DNA of 64,000 bases from an uncultured Robinsoniella sp. (GCA_900539655.1 UQCR01000003.1:62001-126000), one strand, 5' to 3'; shown: positions 8,289 to 17,094, numbered from the stretch's first letter. Notes: generated by a model from the sequence alone, not told the origin. Numbers and translations are program-made.

Positions 8289-9275
8289 TCAGGAACTGGA
8301 TTCCTCTTTTCTGGTATCATGGAGCTGGTAATCATCGGTAATGAATATGGCTTCTACATCTGGCAGGGACCGGATCAGCTCCATTCCTTTTTCAAGTCCC
8401 AGTGCAAAACAGGTTGTACTTAAGGCATCACCATCTACGGATTCCTTGGAAATAATTGTGACGCCAAGGAGGCCGTTTTGGTAGGGATAACCTGTTTTTG
8501 CATCCAGAATATGGTGATAGATGATGCCATCCTGCTTAAAATACCGTTCGTAAACTCCGGAAGTAACGACAGATTCATCGCTTAAATGTACGGATGTTAT
8601 AGCAGCATTTTGATCGTCAAATGGTTTTTGGATACCGATATTCCAGGCTGAGCCGTCTGGTTTCGTACCAATCGTGAGCACATTGCCGCCCAGATTAATC
8701 AATCCGCTTTTCACATTTTCCGATACCAGGTATTCCTTAATTTTATCAGCGATATATCCTTTGGCAATTGCGCCAAGGTCAATCGAAGCTTCTGGATTTG
8801 TAAGCGTAACGGTGTTGTTATCTATACGGATAGCGTGATAATCAACTAATTTCCTGGCTTCTTCGATGTCGTTGCCATCAGGTATGGTCTTTTGATTCTT
8901 GAAATCCCAAAGTGAACTTAACGGTGCAATCGTGATATCAAATGCCCCATCAGATAACTCACTGTAGGTAAGGGATTTCTGAATCAAGGCGATGGTTTCG
9001 TCCGATACGGTTACAGGTTTCCCATTTGCCTCATTAATGCGGGAAACATCACTGGATACAATGGTTCTGCTTAATAGTTGTTCGTATTTTTCGCAGATGG
9101 CAAAGGATTCATCCAGAAGGGATTCATTTTCTGTATCATATAGAGTGATCTGTATTACCGTATCCAGTAGAAATCCCTGCTTGCTGATTGGTTCTTTAGA
9201 CGAACTGCAGGCTGAGAGAAACAGGCAGCAGGCAGTCAAAAGGCATATAGAAAGCAGTTTATTAAATATTTTCAT
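8289..9275 (-). CDS. apbE: FAD:protein FMN transferase, lipoprotein (ApbE)
   Basis: ApbE moves FMN from FAD onto a Ser/Thr in the S/TGAT motif of extracytoplasmic proteins such as RnfG, RnfD and NqrC. The 328-aa product has a lipoprotein signal with lipobox LSAC (LLTACCLFLSAC) and the ApbE domain: GFLLDTVIQITLY, the SDGAFDITIAPLSSLWDF block, SIDLGAIAKGYIADKI, GLINLGGNVLTIG and the DGDALSTTCFALG metal-binding segment near the C-terminus. The start has an AAAGGAT ribosome site. It lies 6 kb from the rnf genes but on the opposite strand and in its own unit; RnfG is an obvious client, though other flavin-acceptor proteins elsewhere are possible. Confidence 0.95.
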   Translation of the reverse strand: MKIFNKLLSICLLTACCLFLSACSSSKEPISKQGFLLDTVIQITLYDTENESLLDESFAICEKYEQLLSRTIVSSDVSRINEANGKPVTVSDETIALIQKSLTYSELSDGAFDITIAPLSSLWDFKNQKTIPDGNDIEEARKLVDYHAIRIDNNTVTLTNPEASIDLGAIAKGYIADKIKEYLVSENVKSGLINLGGNVLTIGTKPDGSAWNIGIQKPFDDQNAAITSVHLSDESVVTSGVYERYFKQDGIIYHHILDAKTGYPYQNGLLGVTIISKESVDGDALSTTCFALGLEKGMELIRSLPDVEAIFITDDYQLHDTRKEESSS

Positions 9276-9340
9276 ATCAGGGTTGATCCTTTCGTATTAT
9301 GTAAATGAAATTATGCGTATGGTAATCATGCAGGCTTTTA

Positions 9341-9970
9341 TTATCCGCGATGCTGGTAGAAGAAGATTGCCAATTGCGTCCGGTCCCTCAAATCTAATTT
9401 ATCCAGGATCGTACTGAGGTAATTCCGCACAGTTCCCTCGCTAAGATACAAAGTCTCGGATATTTCTTTATTACTAAGCCCATCAGCAACCAGTTTTATA
9501 ATTTCCAGTTCTTTTGGCAGGATGCCATGGGAACTGTAGTTGTATTGCTCTGTATTCTGCATTAGCTCCGGTATTTTTCTTACAATTTCTCCTCCGAATA
9601 CACTCTGTCCAGAGTAGACAGCTTTTAGGGCAGGTACGATACTTTCGTAATTTTGTTTCAGAAGATAGCCTTTTGCACCAATATGTAATGCCCGGATAAT
9701 ATATTCATCATCGGAAAACGTAGTCAGATAAAGTAATTTGGCAAGGGGATCATTTTTTATTATTTTTTCTCCGGCTTCCAGTCCGCTCATAGGCGTCATG
9801 CGGATATCCATTAAAAGGATGTCTGTTTCTTTGTGGTGTTTTTCGAAAAGTAAAATCCCTTCTTTGCCGCTGCTTCCTACAGCGATGACCTTTATGTCAG
9901 GGTCACTTTCTAAAATGGTTTTCAGTGACAGTGCAACCAACTGGTCGTCATCTACAATTATAATATTCAT
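9341..9970 (-). CDS. NarL/LuxR-family response regulator
   Basis: The product (209 aa) has a receiver domain with the acidic pocket VDDD near the N-terminus, phospho-acceptor Asp in ILLMDIRMTPMSG (residue ~56), conserved Thr in YLTTFSDDEY and Lys in AKGYLLKQ. A C-terminal LuxR-type HTH follows (LPKELEIIKLVADGLSNKEISETLYLSEGTVRNYLSTILDKL). It is downstream of the histidine kinase and divergent from the ABC exporter at 11365-14587, its likely target. Its start codon directly follows the stop of a 20-codon ORF (see 9971-10033). Confidence 0.93.
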   Translation of the reverse strand: MNIIIVDDDQLVALSLKTILESDPDIKVIAVGSSGKEGILLFEKHHKETDILLMDIRMTPMSGLEAGEKIIKNDPLAKLLYLTTFSDDEYIIRALHIGAKGYLLKQNYESIVPALKAVYSGQSVFGGEIVRKIPELMQNTEQYNYSSHGILPKELEIIKLVADGLSNKEISETLYLSEGTVRNYLSTILDKLDLRDRTQLAIFFYQHRG

Positions 9971-10033
9971 TTAAGTACAGTTCCTTTCTGATCTGAAGAA
10001 GTATAGCGGCGTTAGCCCAGATACCATATTCAT
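9971..10033 (-). CDS. Possible 20-aa coupled leader ORF before the response regulator
   Basis: A short ORF (MNMVSGLTPLYFFRSERNCT) starts with AGGAACTGTACCTAAATG and ends with TAA immediately followed by the ATG of the response regulator. About 21 bases around its start (10021-10043) are nearly identical to the start region of the response regulator itself (9964-9983). This may be a tandem duplication of a translation initiation site that now gives translational coupling. It could equally be a non-functional by-product of a duplication. Confidence 0.35.
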   Translation of the reverse strand: MNMVSGLTPLYFFRSERNCT

Positions 10034-10068
10034 TTAGGTACAGTTCCTATCCCACAAGTGAGGTAGAA

Positions 10069-11136
10069 TCAGACGGTTTTAGGTATCGACGCAAATACTT
10101 TAAAGCCGTTGTCTATACTGGTACGGAAGGTGCCTTGTAAAGCCTGAACCCGTTCCTGCATATTTTCAAGCCCGATCCCATGGGAGGTGGCGTTTCCAGG
10201 GATAGGATTGCCATTGTCGGTGATTTGAATCTGGTAAAAAGATGGATGTTCTCTCACCAGGATTGTGATTTGGCTGGCATCACTGTGTTTTACGATATTA
10301 GAAAGCCCTTCCTTAATTAGCATGATAAAACAGTACTTTACATTTCTGGGTATGATGTCGCTCATATCATATTCTAATGTTGTCTCGTAAGTCTTATAGT
10401 CTTTTAAAATGGTACGGATAGTATCGTAAAGGTCTATGGATTCATCATGCAGATCATGGACACTTTCCCGTATGCTGTCCATTGCGCTGGACAGGGTATC
10501 TTTGACTGAGAGCAGAGGGGCTTTCAGGTTATTGTCTTTATTTATTGCCAGAAGTGCTCCGGTCTGTAAAATAGAGCGGGACAGCATATGGCCCACATTA
10601 TCATGGATTTCTCTTGCGATACGGTTTCGCTCTTTCAGAGTGGCCAGATGGATCTCATAGTCTTGCTTTTCCAACAGGTCTTTGTTCTTATTTTCCAATA
10701 ACAGATTCAGTTCACGGCTGTTGTCTCTTGAGATCTTAAGCTGGTGAGACAGCTTTTGGAAAGTTTCAGTCCGGTAACAGAGCAGGTAGCTCAGTAGAAA
10801 ATAAACCAGTATAGACAAGTGAGCCGGCTGGAAATCCACAGTCAGATACCGCAGGCATGCCGCAGCTCCAATGATGGGAAGTAGCCGGAGCTTCCTGGTG
10901 AAAAAGTCGTAAAAAATAATTGGAAGCAGCAGGCAGAAAGACGGTACCACAAAACACAATATAAGATAGAAAGAGCCTGTAAGTATTGTAACTTTAGGAT
11001 GCTCCAAATATGTATTCAGGCAGCTGATACCAAATGCAGTGACAAAGACAAACACTGGCAGAACGGATGTGGAACTGTCTATTAATGAAATAGAGCAGCA
11101 AATCAATATGATACATTTATCTATTAAGATATCCAT
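10069..11136 (-). CDS. Sensor histidine kinase, NarL-partner (HisKA_3) type
   Basis: The kinase (355 aa) has an N-terminal membrane domain of five to six hydrophobic segments and a coiled coil around LSHQLKISRDNSRELNLLLENKNKDLLEK. The dimerisation/phosphoacceptor helix is LKERNRIAREIHDNVGHMLSRS (His near residue 180), and the C-terminal HATPase has FIMLIKEGLSNIVKHSDA and DNGNPIPGNATSHGIGLENMQERV. There is no extracellular sensor domain, as in intramembrane-sensing kinases. ATG 11136 has an AAGGAGGA ribosome site at the right distance; the longer start at 11154 does not. The response regulator follows after 98 bases. Confidence 0.92.
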   Translation of the reverse strand: MDILIDKCIILICCSISLIDSSTSVLPVFVFVTAFGISCLNTYLEHPKVTILTGSFYLILCFVVPSFCLLLPIIFYDFFTRKLRLLPIIGAAACLRYLTVDFQPAHLSILVYFLLSYLLCYRTETFQKLSHQLKISRDNSRELNLLLENKNKDLLEKQDYEIHLATLKERNRIAREIHDNVGHMLSRSILQTGALLAINKDNNLKAPLLSVKDTLSSAMDSIRESVHDLHDESIDLYDTIRTILKDYKTYETTLEYDMSDIIPRNVKYCFIMLIKEGLSNIVKHSDASQITILVREHPSFYQIQITDNGNPIPGNATSHGIGLENMQERVQALQGTFRTSIDNGFKVFASIPKTV

Positions 11137-11268
11137 GGCGATTCCTCCTTGCAAGGTAAACGGGCAGAGGAAAACAAAGAATGTCGGCGCTTTCTGCTGT
11201 AGTTTACTTCTATATTATACCTATTAGCAGATAAAATCTCAACAACAGAATCTTCAATTCAGGAGGTT

Positions 11269-11333
11269 ATGACAAATGTCATCTGATGTTCTGACATACG
11301 GCACTTCTTCAGGCACGCTTATTGGTCTATAAT
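11269..11333 (+). promoter_or_regulatory. Palindromic activator site and promoter of the ABC-2 exporter operon
   Basis: ATGACA-AA-TGTCAT is a perfect palindrome at 11269-11282, followed by a further half-site CTGACAT at 11291. TATAAT lies at 11328-11333 with only a poor -35 (TTCTTC at 11305). A good -10 with a weak -35 and an upstream palindrome is typical of a promoter that needs an activator, most likely the divergent NarL-type response regulator. Confidence 0.65.
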
Positions 11334-11364
11334 GGTATTATCAAATAGACGGAGGGTGCATAGG

Positions 11365-12306
11365 ATGAGCGAAACCATTGTGAAAATAGAAAATCTAGTG
11401 AAACGATACAAAGAACTGGTGGCATTGGACCATTTTAACCTGGATATTAAAAGAGGAGAAATTTTTGGCTTGCTGGGACCAAACGGGTCCGGTAAGACAA
11501 CCGCGATCAGCTGCCTTTTGTCTCTGCTTTCCTACGATAAGGGCAAAATAGAAGTATTTGGAAAAATAATGGATCCGGACAGTTATGACAGTAAGCGAAA
11601 GATTGGTGTTATTATGCAGAACGTAGCTGTGTTTGATGAGCTTACGGTTTATGAAAATCTGGATTATTTTTGCGGACTGTATGTGAGTGATAAACAGGAG
11701 CGGAGGCAGCTGGTAGAAGAGGCAATCGATTTTGTGGGACTTCAGGACTTTAAAAAATTCTATCCCAGAAAGTTATCCGGAGGTCTTCTTAGAAGGTTAA
11801 ACATTGGATGCGGAATCGCCCATAAGCCGGAGCTGATCATCATGGATGAGCCAACAGTGGCGGTAGACCCGCAAAGCAGGAATCACATCCTAAAGGGAAT
11901 ACAGAAACTGAATGAAGAGGGTGCCACGATTATTTATACTTCACATTATATGGAGGAAGTGGAACAGATCTGTACCAGAATTGCAATAATGGATAATGGG
12001 CAGAATCTGGCAATTGGAACTACGGAAGAATTGAAAAATATGATCAAAGTCGGTGAAACAATCCGAATTGAAATATTGGGACTGGAAACAGCAATCTTGA
12101 TGAAAATCAAAGAACTTCCCCATGTCTATTCTGTGGCGTATGAAGAAAACATACTGAAAATTAAATGCAGCAGTGCAAACCATAACCTGATCAGGATCTT
12201 GAATTTTCTTCAGGAACAGGAAATTTCATTTGGAAGGGTATTCTCAGAAATGCCGACTTTAAACGATGTATTTTTAGAGATCACCGGCAAAGAGCTGAGA
12301 GATTAG
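11365..12306 (+). CDS. ABC-2 exporter ATP-binding protein
   Basis: The 313-aa product has Walker A GLLGPNGSGKTT, the Q-loop IMQNVAVFDELTVYENL, the signature KLSGGLLRRLNIG, Walker B LIIMDEPTVAVDPQSR and the switch His in YTSHYMEE. A regulatory C-terminal domain of about 90 aa follows the ATPase, as in drug or bacteriocin exporters of the DrrA/CcmA type. ATG 11365 lies eight bases after GGAGGG; an upstream in-frame ATG (11332) would overlap the promoter. Two permease genes follow, so this ATPase probably serves a heterodimeric permease. Expected induction is by the adjacent two-component system. Confidence 0.94.
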   Translation: MSETIVKIENLVKRYKELVALDHFNLDIKRGEIFGLLGPNGSGKTTAISCLLSLLSYDKGKIEVFGKIMDPDSYDSKRKIGVIMQNVAVFDELTVYENLDYFCGLYVSDKQERRQLVEEAIDFVGLQDFKKFYPRKLSGGLLRRLNIGCGIAHKPELIIMDEPTVAVDPQSRNHILKGIQKLNEEGATIIYTSHYMEEVEQICTRIAIMDNGQNLAIGTTEELKNMIKVGETIRIEILGLETAILMKIKELPHVYSVAYEENILKIKCSSANHNLIRILNFLQEQEISFGRVFSEMPTLNDVFLEITGKELRD

Positions 12307-12315
12307 GAGGGGGCT

Positions 12316-13449
12316 ATGTTTTTTCATATTTATAAATACCGATTAAAAGGGCTGGTAAGAAACTGGCAGGGATTATTTTGGACATTGGCATTTCCTATGA
12401 TACTCGGAACACTTTTTTTCGTTACTTTTGGCAATTTTATGGACCGGGAAGAAAAGTTAGAGGCAATTCCCGTAGCGGCAGTAATGGAATCCCAGGACAG
12501 CTACTTTAAACAGCTTCTGGAAGAATTGTCAAAACCGGGAAATGACCGGATTATGAATGTTCAGTATACGGATGGGGATAATGCCGGGAAACTCTTAAGT
12601 GACGGAAAAGTAGACGGAATCTATTATGTATCCGATTCAGTAAAGCTGATGGTAAAAAAGACGGGAATTAATCAAAGTATATTAAGCTCTGTCTTAGACA
12701 GCTATCTCCAGGCTGAAAATATGATTCAAAAGTCTATGAAAGAAAATCCGGCATCTGCCAGTTTGATCATGGAAAGCCTGAATGAGAATGTAACATTAAA
12801 TAAAGAAATTACGCTTAGCAACGGTAATCTGGACTCCATGATGCAGTATTTCTATGCGCTCCTTGCTATGGCATGTTTGTACGGGTGTTTTCTGGGATTA
12901 TACAATGCCGGATATATACAGGCAAACCTTACCACGCTGGCAGCCAGAAAAATGACTTCTCCTGTACATCGTATGACGATGATCATGGGTGATTTTGCAG
13001 CGGCAGTGACGGTTCATTTCTGCTCATTGCTGATCTTGATGGGATATCTGCGGTTTGTACTGGGAGTAGACTTTGGAAATAAAATACTGCTAATTCTGTT
13101 TTTAACTTTTATCGGAACATTGCTGGGCGTTTCCATGGGATTTTTTGCAGGCTGTGTGGGAAGAACCTCCCTTAGTATTAAAACGGGGCTTATGATAGCG
13201 ATAAACATGTTTTTATGCTTTTTCAGCGGTTTATTTATAAACACAATTAAAAATGATGTGGAACAGGTTTTACCTGTTTTAAACAAAATTAATCCTGCAG
13301 TGGTACTGTCAGATGCATTTTATGCTCTGGATATATACGATACTTACGACCGCTATTTTAATAATATTATCATCCTATTAGTTTTTTCAGCTGCATTCTG
13401 CATAGGGGGATTTATGCTGGCAAGGAGGAAAAAGTATGCAAGTCTTTAA
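12316..13449 (+). CDS. ABC-2 type permease, first subunit
   Basis: The product (377 aa) has one N-terminal transmembrane helix, a large extracytoplasmic domain (residues ~45-170) and five C-terminal helices, the ABC2_membrane_3 architecture. It starts nine bases after the ATPase stop behind AGGAGGG and overlaps the second permease by 14 bases. It probably pairs with the next gene product to export a lipid, peptide or drug; the substrate is unknown. Confidence 0.9.
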   Translation: MFFHIYKYRLKGLVRNWQGLFWTLAFPMILGTLFFVTFGNFMDREEKLEAIPVAAVMESQDSYFKQLLEELSKPGNDRIMNVQYTDGDNAGKLLSDGKVDGIYYVSDSVKLMVKKTGINQSILSSVLDSYLQAENMIQKSMKENPASASLIMESLNENVTLNKEITLSNGNLDSMMQYFYALLAMACLYGCFLGLYNAGYIQANLTTLAARKMTSPVHRMTMIMGDFAAAVTVHFCSLLILMGYLRFVLGVDFGNKILLILFLTFIGTLLGVSMGFFAGCVGRTSLSIKTGLMIAINMFLCFFSGLFINTIKNDVEQVLPVLNKINPAVVLSDAFYALDIYDTYDRYFNNIIILLVFSAAFCIGGFMLARRKKYASL

Positions 13450-14587
13450 TTGTTTTTATAAAATAATCAAAAAGAACCTCGGTGGATTATTGCTTTATTT
13501 TGGGATTTTTATAGGTCTTGCTATCTTAATGTCCAACATCACTTCCGGTACAGAGATGAGTAGTTTTCAGGAAACGAAGATACAGATGGCTGTCATTGAC
13601 CGGGACAACAGTGAATTGAGCAAAGCCCTGAAGGAATACATGGGCGCCAGGCAGAATCTGGTTGCAATCGATGATGACAAGGAAAAAATGCAGGATAATT
13701 TATTTGCCAGAAAAGTAGAATATATTCTGATCATTCCCGCACATTTTGAAGAGAAGATAAAAAGTGGGGAAGAGGTTTATACTGAGAATATAAAAGTTCC
13801 TGGTTCTTATACCGGATATTTTGCAGACAGTCAGGTGACCCAATATTTAAAATCCCTGAAAACATACATTGCTGCGGGATATTCATCAGCAGATGCAGTG
13901 AAAAATGTGGCAGAGGATCTGGATATCAAAGGTGAGGTTACGCTCCAGGGGGATACCGTTAAGGCAGATATGCCATCTGTTTATTATTATTTGCGATATA
14001 TTCCCTATGCACTGATGGCGGTCCTGATCTATGGAATCAGTCCTGCATTGCGTGCTTTCCAAAACAGGGATCTGAAAAAAAGGAATGAATGCGGTGCTAT
14101 GACCCTGAACCAGAGAAATAAGCAGATTATGGCTGCATGCGTGGCATTTTCCGCCATCGTATGGGGGGTATTCATGATTGCAGCAATCGTACTTTACAGG
14201 GAGCAGTTATTGGATGGAAATATAAAATACGGAATATTAAATACCATAGCATTTTTGCTGGTTGCGGCTGCAATCGCATTTATGGTGGGAATGCTGGTAA
14301 AAAGTGATAATGCCCTTTCGGCGCTGGTAAATATAATCAGCCTTGGCTTTTGCTTCATGGGGGGAGTATTTGTTCCCCAGGAAGTTATGAGTGAAAAAGT
14401 ATTGGCATTCTGTAAATTTGTACCTTCTTTCTGGTACGTTAAGGTGAACGACTTACTGGGAGAATCCATTGGTATTACGGCACAGATAAGAACGGATGTA
14501 TGGCTGGGCATCCTGCTGCAGGTGGGGTTTGCCGCCGTGATATTTGCATTTACTTTGGTGATAATTAAAAAAACGCGGGAGTGTTAG
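13436..14587 (+). CDS. ABC-2 type permease, second subunit
   Basis: This 383-aa protein has the same layout as its upstream neighbour: one N-terminal helix, an extracytoplasmic domain (residues ~45-180) and five or six C-terminal helices (AFSAIVWGVFMIAAIVLY, ISLGFCFMGGVFVPQE). It is about as long as the first permease but clearly diverged, consistent with a heterodimer. The ribosome site AGGAGG lies within the end of the previous gene. It is the last gene of the operon; a very stable terminator follows after 80 bases. Confidence 0.9.
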   Translation: MQVFNCFYKIIKKNLGGLLLYFGIFIGLAILMSNITSGTEMSSFQETKIQMAVIDRDNSELSKALKEYMGARQNLVAIDDDKEKMQDNLFARKVEYILIIPAHFEEKIKSGEEVYTENIKVPGSYTGYFADSQVTQYLKSLKTYIAAGYSSADAVKNVAEDLDIKGEVTLQGDTVKADMPSVYYYLRYIPYALMAVLIYGISPALRAFQNRDLKKRNECGAMTLNQRNKQIMAACVAFSAIVWGVFMIAAIVLYREQLLDGNIKYGILNTIAFLLVAAAIAFMVGMLVKSDNALSALVNIISLGFCFMGGVFVPQEVMSEKVLAFCKFVPSFWYVKVNDLLGESIGITAQIRTDVWLGILLQVGFAAVIFAFTLVIIKKTREC

Positions 14588-14668
14588 AAATGCAGAGTGG
14601 CGTTTATATCACGTAATGGCATTAGCAGATCGGAATAAAAGTTAAATATGTAATATGTAAAGAGCCAT

Positions 14669-14718
14669 GGTTTCGCTAAAGGCAGCTTGGATTTGCTGCT
14701 TTTAGTGAAGCCTTTTTT
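14669..14718 (+). terminator. Strong terminator of the ABC-2 exporter operon
   Basis: GGTTTCGCTAAAGGCAGC and GCTGCTTTTAGTGAAGCC form an 18-bp imperfect stem with a short loop, followed by TTTTTT. The remaining bases to 14846 are AT-rich with no recognisable gene. Confidence 0.9.
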
Positions 14719-14846
14719 AATTGGTGTGACGGACAACTGTGAGAAAGTAACGGCCATAGATTCTCGAAAAAATTTAGTGAGTAATATAATATGTTTCATA
14801 ATTCTATATAGCGTAAAAAATTATATAAAAAAAATAATTATATATG

Positions 14847-14880
14847 TTGACAAAGTATATTATACGTCATATAATATACT
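14847..14880 (+). promoter_or_regulatory. Promoter with perfect palindromic operator of the PadR operon
   Basis: TTGACA (14847-14852), 17 bases, TATAAT (14870-14875): a consensus promoter. A perfect inverted repeat with 11-bp arms (AGTATATTATA / TATAATATACT, 5-base centre, 14854-14880) fills the spacer and covers the -10, so a bound repressor would block RNA polymerase. The PadR protein encoded 54 bases downstream is the expected ligand. Confidence 0.85.
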
Positions 14881-14933
14881 CAAATGAAAGGTATTGAAAC
14901 TACTTGATTTATAAAATGAGAGGAGGCGATAAG

Positions 14934-15260
14934 ATGACGTATCAATTGGGAGCTTCACTTACAGATGCAATTGTCCTGGCGATTATTGCAAAAGGAGATA
15001 CTTATGGTTACTCTATTTCACAGGAAATGAAAAAGGTAACAGAACTAAAGGAGTCTACGCTTTACCCCGTACTGAGAAGATTGCAGAATAACGGGTATCT
15101 GGGAACTTATGACAAGCCATTTCAGGGGAGAAACAGAAAATATTATTATCTGACTCCGGAAGGCAAAAAACAATATGAGCATTTTGTGGATGAGTGGATT
15201 ACTTATCGGTCGGGAATAGAAGAGATTATTTTGGGAGGAACAAAAAATGGGCAAGAATGA
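14934..15260 (+). CDS. PadR-family transcriptional repressor
   Basis: The 108-aa winged-helix protein has the PadR core: LTDAIVLAIIAKGDTYGYSISQEM, ESTLYPVLRRLQNNGYL and the wing GRNRKYYYLTPEGKK. ATG 14934 follows AGGAGG; the in-frame ATG at 14904 lacks a ribosome site. It overlaps the next gene by 14 bases. PadR followed by DUF1700 and DUF4097 proteins is a recurrent Firmicutes operon, thought to respond to envelope stress. Autorepression through the operator at 14854-14880 is inferred from the sequence. Confidence 0.93.
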   Translation: MTYQLGASLTDAIVLAIIAKGDTYGYSISQEMKKVTELKESTLYPVLRRLQNNGYLGTYDKPFQGRNRKYYYLTPEGKKQYEHFVDEWITYRSGIEEIILGGTKNGQE

Positions 15261-15831
15261 ATATTTACGGACTTTGGCGCGTGAACTTCGAAAGCTGCCA
15301 AAGGAAGAATTTGATACTGCAATGGATTATTATACAGAATATTTTGAGGATGCCGGACCGGAGAAAGAACAGGAAATTATTCAGGAACTGGGAACACCCC
15401 GGGAGGTGGCATATCAGATTATTACGGATGCTGCGATTAAGCGGATGGAGGAAGAAGTACATTCCGTTAGAAAAGGATTCAGCACCCTTTGGATTATTAT
15501 TTTGGGAATCTGTGCAGCTCCGATTGCACTTCCTATGGCATTTGCACTGGTTGCTTTATTTGCTTCCATGCTCCTGGTGGTAGTTGCTTTTGTAGGATCT
15601 GCAATTATACTGGATGTGTGTGCGCTGGGCGGAGGTATAGTAACCGCATTCTGTGGTATTTACCTGTTATTTTCTCAGACTGCAACCGGCATTGCGCTGC
15701 TGGGACTTGGAATGGCAGCGGTTGGAATCGGTATCTTTATTGGATTTGGGATTGTCGCAATGGGTAAGAGTATGATAAAAGGAATTGGAAGAATGTTTCG
15801 GAACATTTTAAAGAGGAGGAAAAGGTCATGA
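15247..15831 (+). CDS. DUF1700 (HAAS-type) membrane protein
   Basis: The product (194 aa) starts with a cytoplasmic HAAS-like helical domain (residues ~1-70: MGKNEYLRTLARELRKLPKEEF, YTEYFEDAG, ELGTPREVAYQI), followed by three or four long hydrophobic helices rich in Gly/Ala. This is the standard DUF1700 layout; the family is nearly always encoded next to PadR and DUF4097 genes. It overlaps both neighbours (14 and 4 bases), so the three are made together. The biochemical role is not established; a membrane signalling link between PadR and the DUF4097 protein is a reasonable inference. Confidence 0.88.
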   Translation: MGKNEYLRTLARELRKLPKEEFDTAMDYYTEYFEDAGPEKEQEIIQELGTPREVAYQIITDAAIKRMEEEVHSVRKGFSTLWIIILGICAAPIALPMAFALVALFASMLLVVVAFVGSAIILDVCALGGGIVTAFCGIYLLFSQTATGIALLGLGMAAVGIGIFIGFGIVAMGKSMIKGIGRMFRNILKRRKRS

Positions 15832-17009
15832 AAAAGTATCAGAAAGTTTTGCTGGTCACAGCAGGGTGCCTGACACTTGCTGGGGGCATTGTAATGGTAA
15901 CCGGTCTTGCAATGGGAGGCAGCCTGGGATTGAAACTGACTTCGAAAGGCATATTTACTTCAAACGACCAGGGAAATTATATAGAGGAATCAAAAACTTT
16001 AAAAGATATAAAAAATTTAGAAATAAGTGCGGGATATGGCAATATCTATATAGAAGAGGGAGACTCTTTCCGGCTGGAATATGGTTATGATGATATGTTT
16101 GTTATACCGGAATATAAAACAGAGAATGGAAAGGTCAGCTTTAACCTGAAGAATTTCCAGCAAAATGGCATAAGCTTTATTGGCATTGGTGATTTCTACA
16201 GCGAAAGAAAGCAGGATTACATAAAAGTGGTTCTGCCAAAGGACATTGAACTGGATCAGCTGACAGTACACGCGGATTATGGAGAACTGAGTCTGAATCA
16301 GGCGGACATCAAAAAGCTGATTATTGAAGGTGACAGTGGGAATACCAGCATTACCAATGTAAAAATGGAAGAGCTCAATCTGAACCTGGATTATGGCAAG
16401 CTGGAAATGGAAAATTGTGTGGTTCCGGAGCTGCAGATAGACAATGAAACCAGTTCCAGTGATATGAAATTAAAGAATATCACTTCTAAAAATGTGGAAA
16501 TAAAAACCGATTACGGCAATATAAAGATTGACCAGATGAAAGCTGATAAGGTGGATATAACCAATAGTAATGGTTCGGTAGATCTGCGGGATATGGAAGG
16601 TAATACGAAACATAAAAGAATGGATCTGCTGTCAATCCAAGGGGAATATGGAAACTTTGACCTTAGAAACATTAAGACAAATAGTCTGAATATAGAAAAT
16701 GAATCTGGAACAGTAGACGGAGATAATATTATTGCTGTAAAAAATAATATTCGCCAGGAAAACGGAAAATGCAGTATAGATAGTCTGAACACGTCAGATA
16801 CTAACATCAAGAACGATTATGGTGATGTTACTCTGACACTGGTAAAGCCAAAAAAAGAATATGATTTTTATCTGGACTCAGATGATGGGGATGTAAGCAT
16901 TAACGGAGAAGACTTTGGTGATAACTATACCAGAGACCAGGGAAACGACAAGCAGGTGCGGGTAAGTGTTGAAAACAGTTCCAGAATCACGATCAATACG
17001 AAAGAGTAG
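15828..17009 (+). CDS. DUF4097-family beta-solenoid membrane protein
   Basis: The product (393 aa) has an N-terminal transmembrane/signal segment (VLLVTAGCLTLAGGIVMVTGLAMGG) and then a long repetitive region. In this region turns such as ISAGYGNIYIEEG, VHADYGELSLNQA, LNLDYGKLEMENC and IKTDYGNIKIDQM recur every ~20 residues. The pattern predicts a right-handed beta-solenoid (DUF4097/putative adhesin). It probably sits outside the membrane. It is the third gene of the PadR operon, with a 4-base overlap with DUF1700. Function in the family is unknown. Confidence 0.88.
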   Translation: MKKYQKVLLVTAGCLTLAGGIVMVTGLAMGGSLGLKLTSKGIFTSNDQGNYIEESKTLKDIKNLEISAGYGNIYIEEGDSFRLEYGYDDMFVIPEYKTENGKVSFNLKNFQQNGISFIGIGDFYSERKQDYIKVVLPKDIELDQLTVHADYGELSLNQADIKKLIIEGDSGNTSITNVKMEELNLNLDYGKLEMENCVVPELQIDNETSSSDMKLKNITSKNVEIKTDYGNIKIDQMKADKVDITNSNGSVDLRDMEGNTKHKRMDLLSIQGEYGNFDLRNIKTNSLNIENESGTVDGDNIIAVKNNIRQENGKCSIDSLNTSDTNIKNDYGDVTLTLVKPKKEYDFYLDSDDGDVSINGEDFGDNYTRDQGNDKQVRVSVENSSRITINTKE

Positions 17010-17094
17010 TTTACGACAAGTTGATAAATTCTTGATATTTATCTGGTAGAGTGTAATAAAAACGAAAGCGAATTTATACGAAGGGAAGAAGCCT

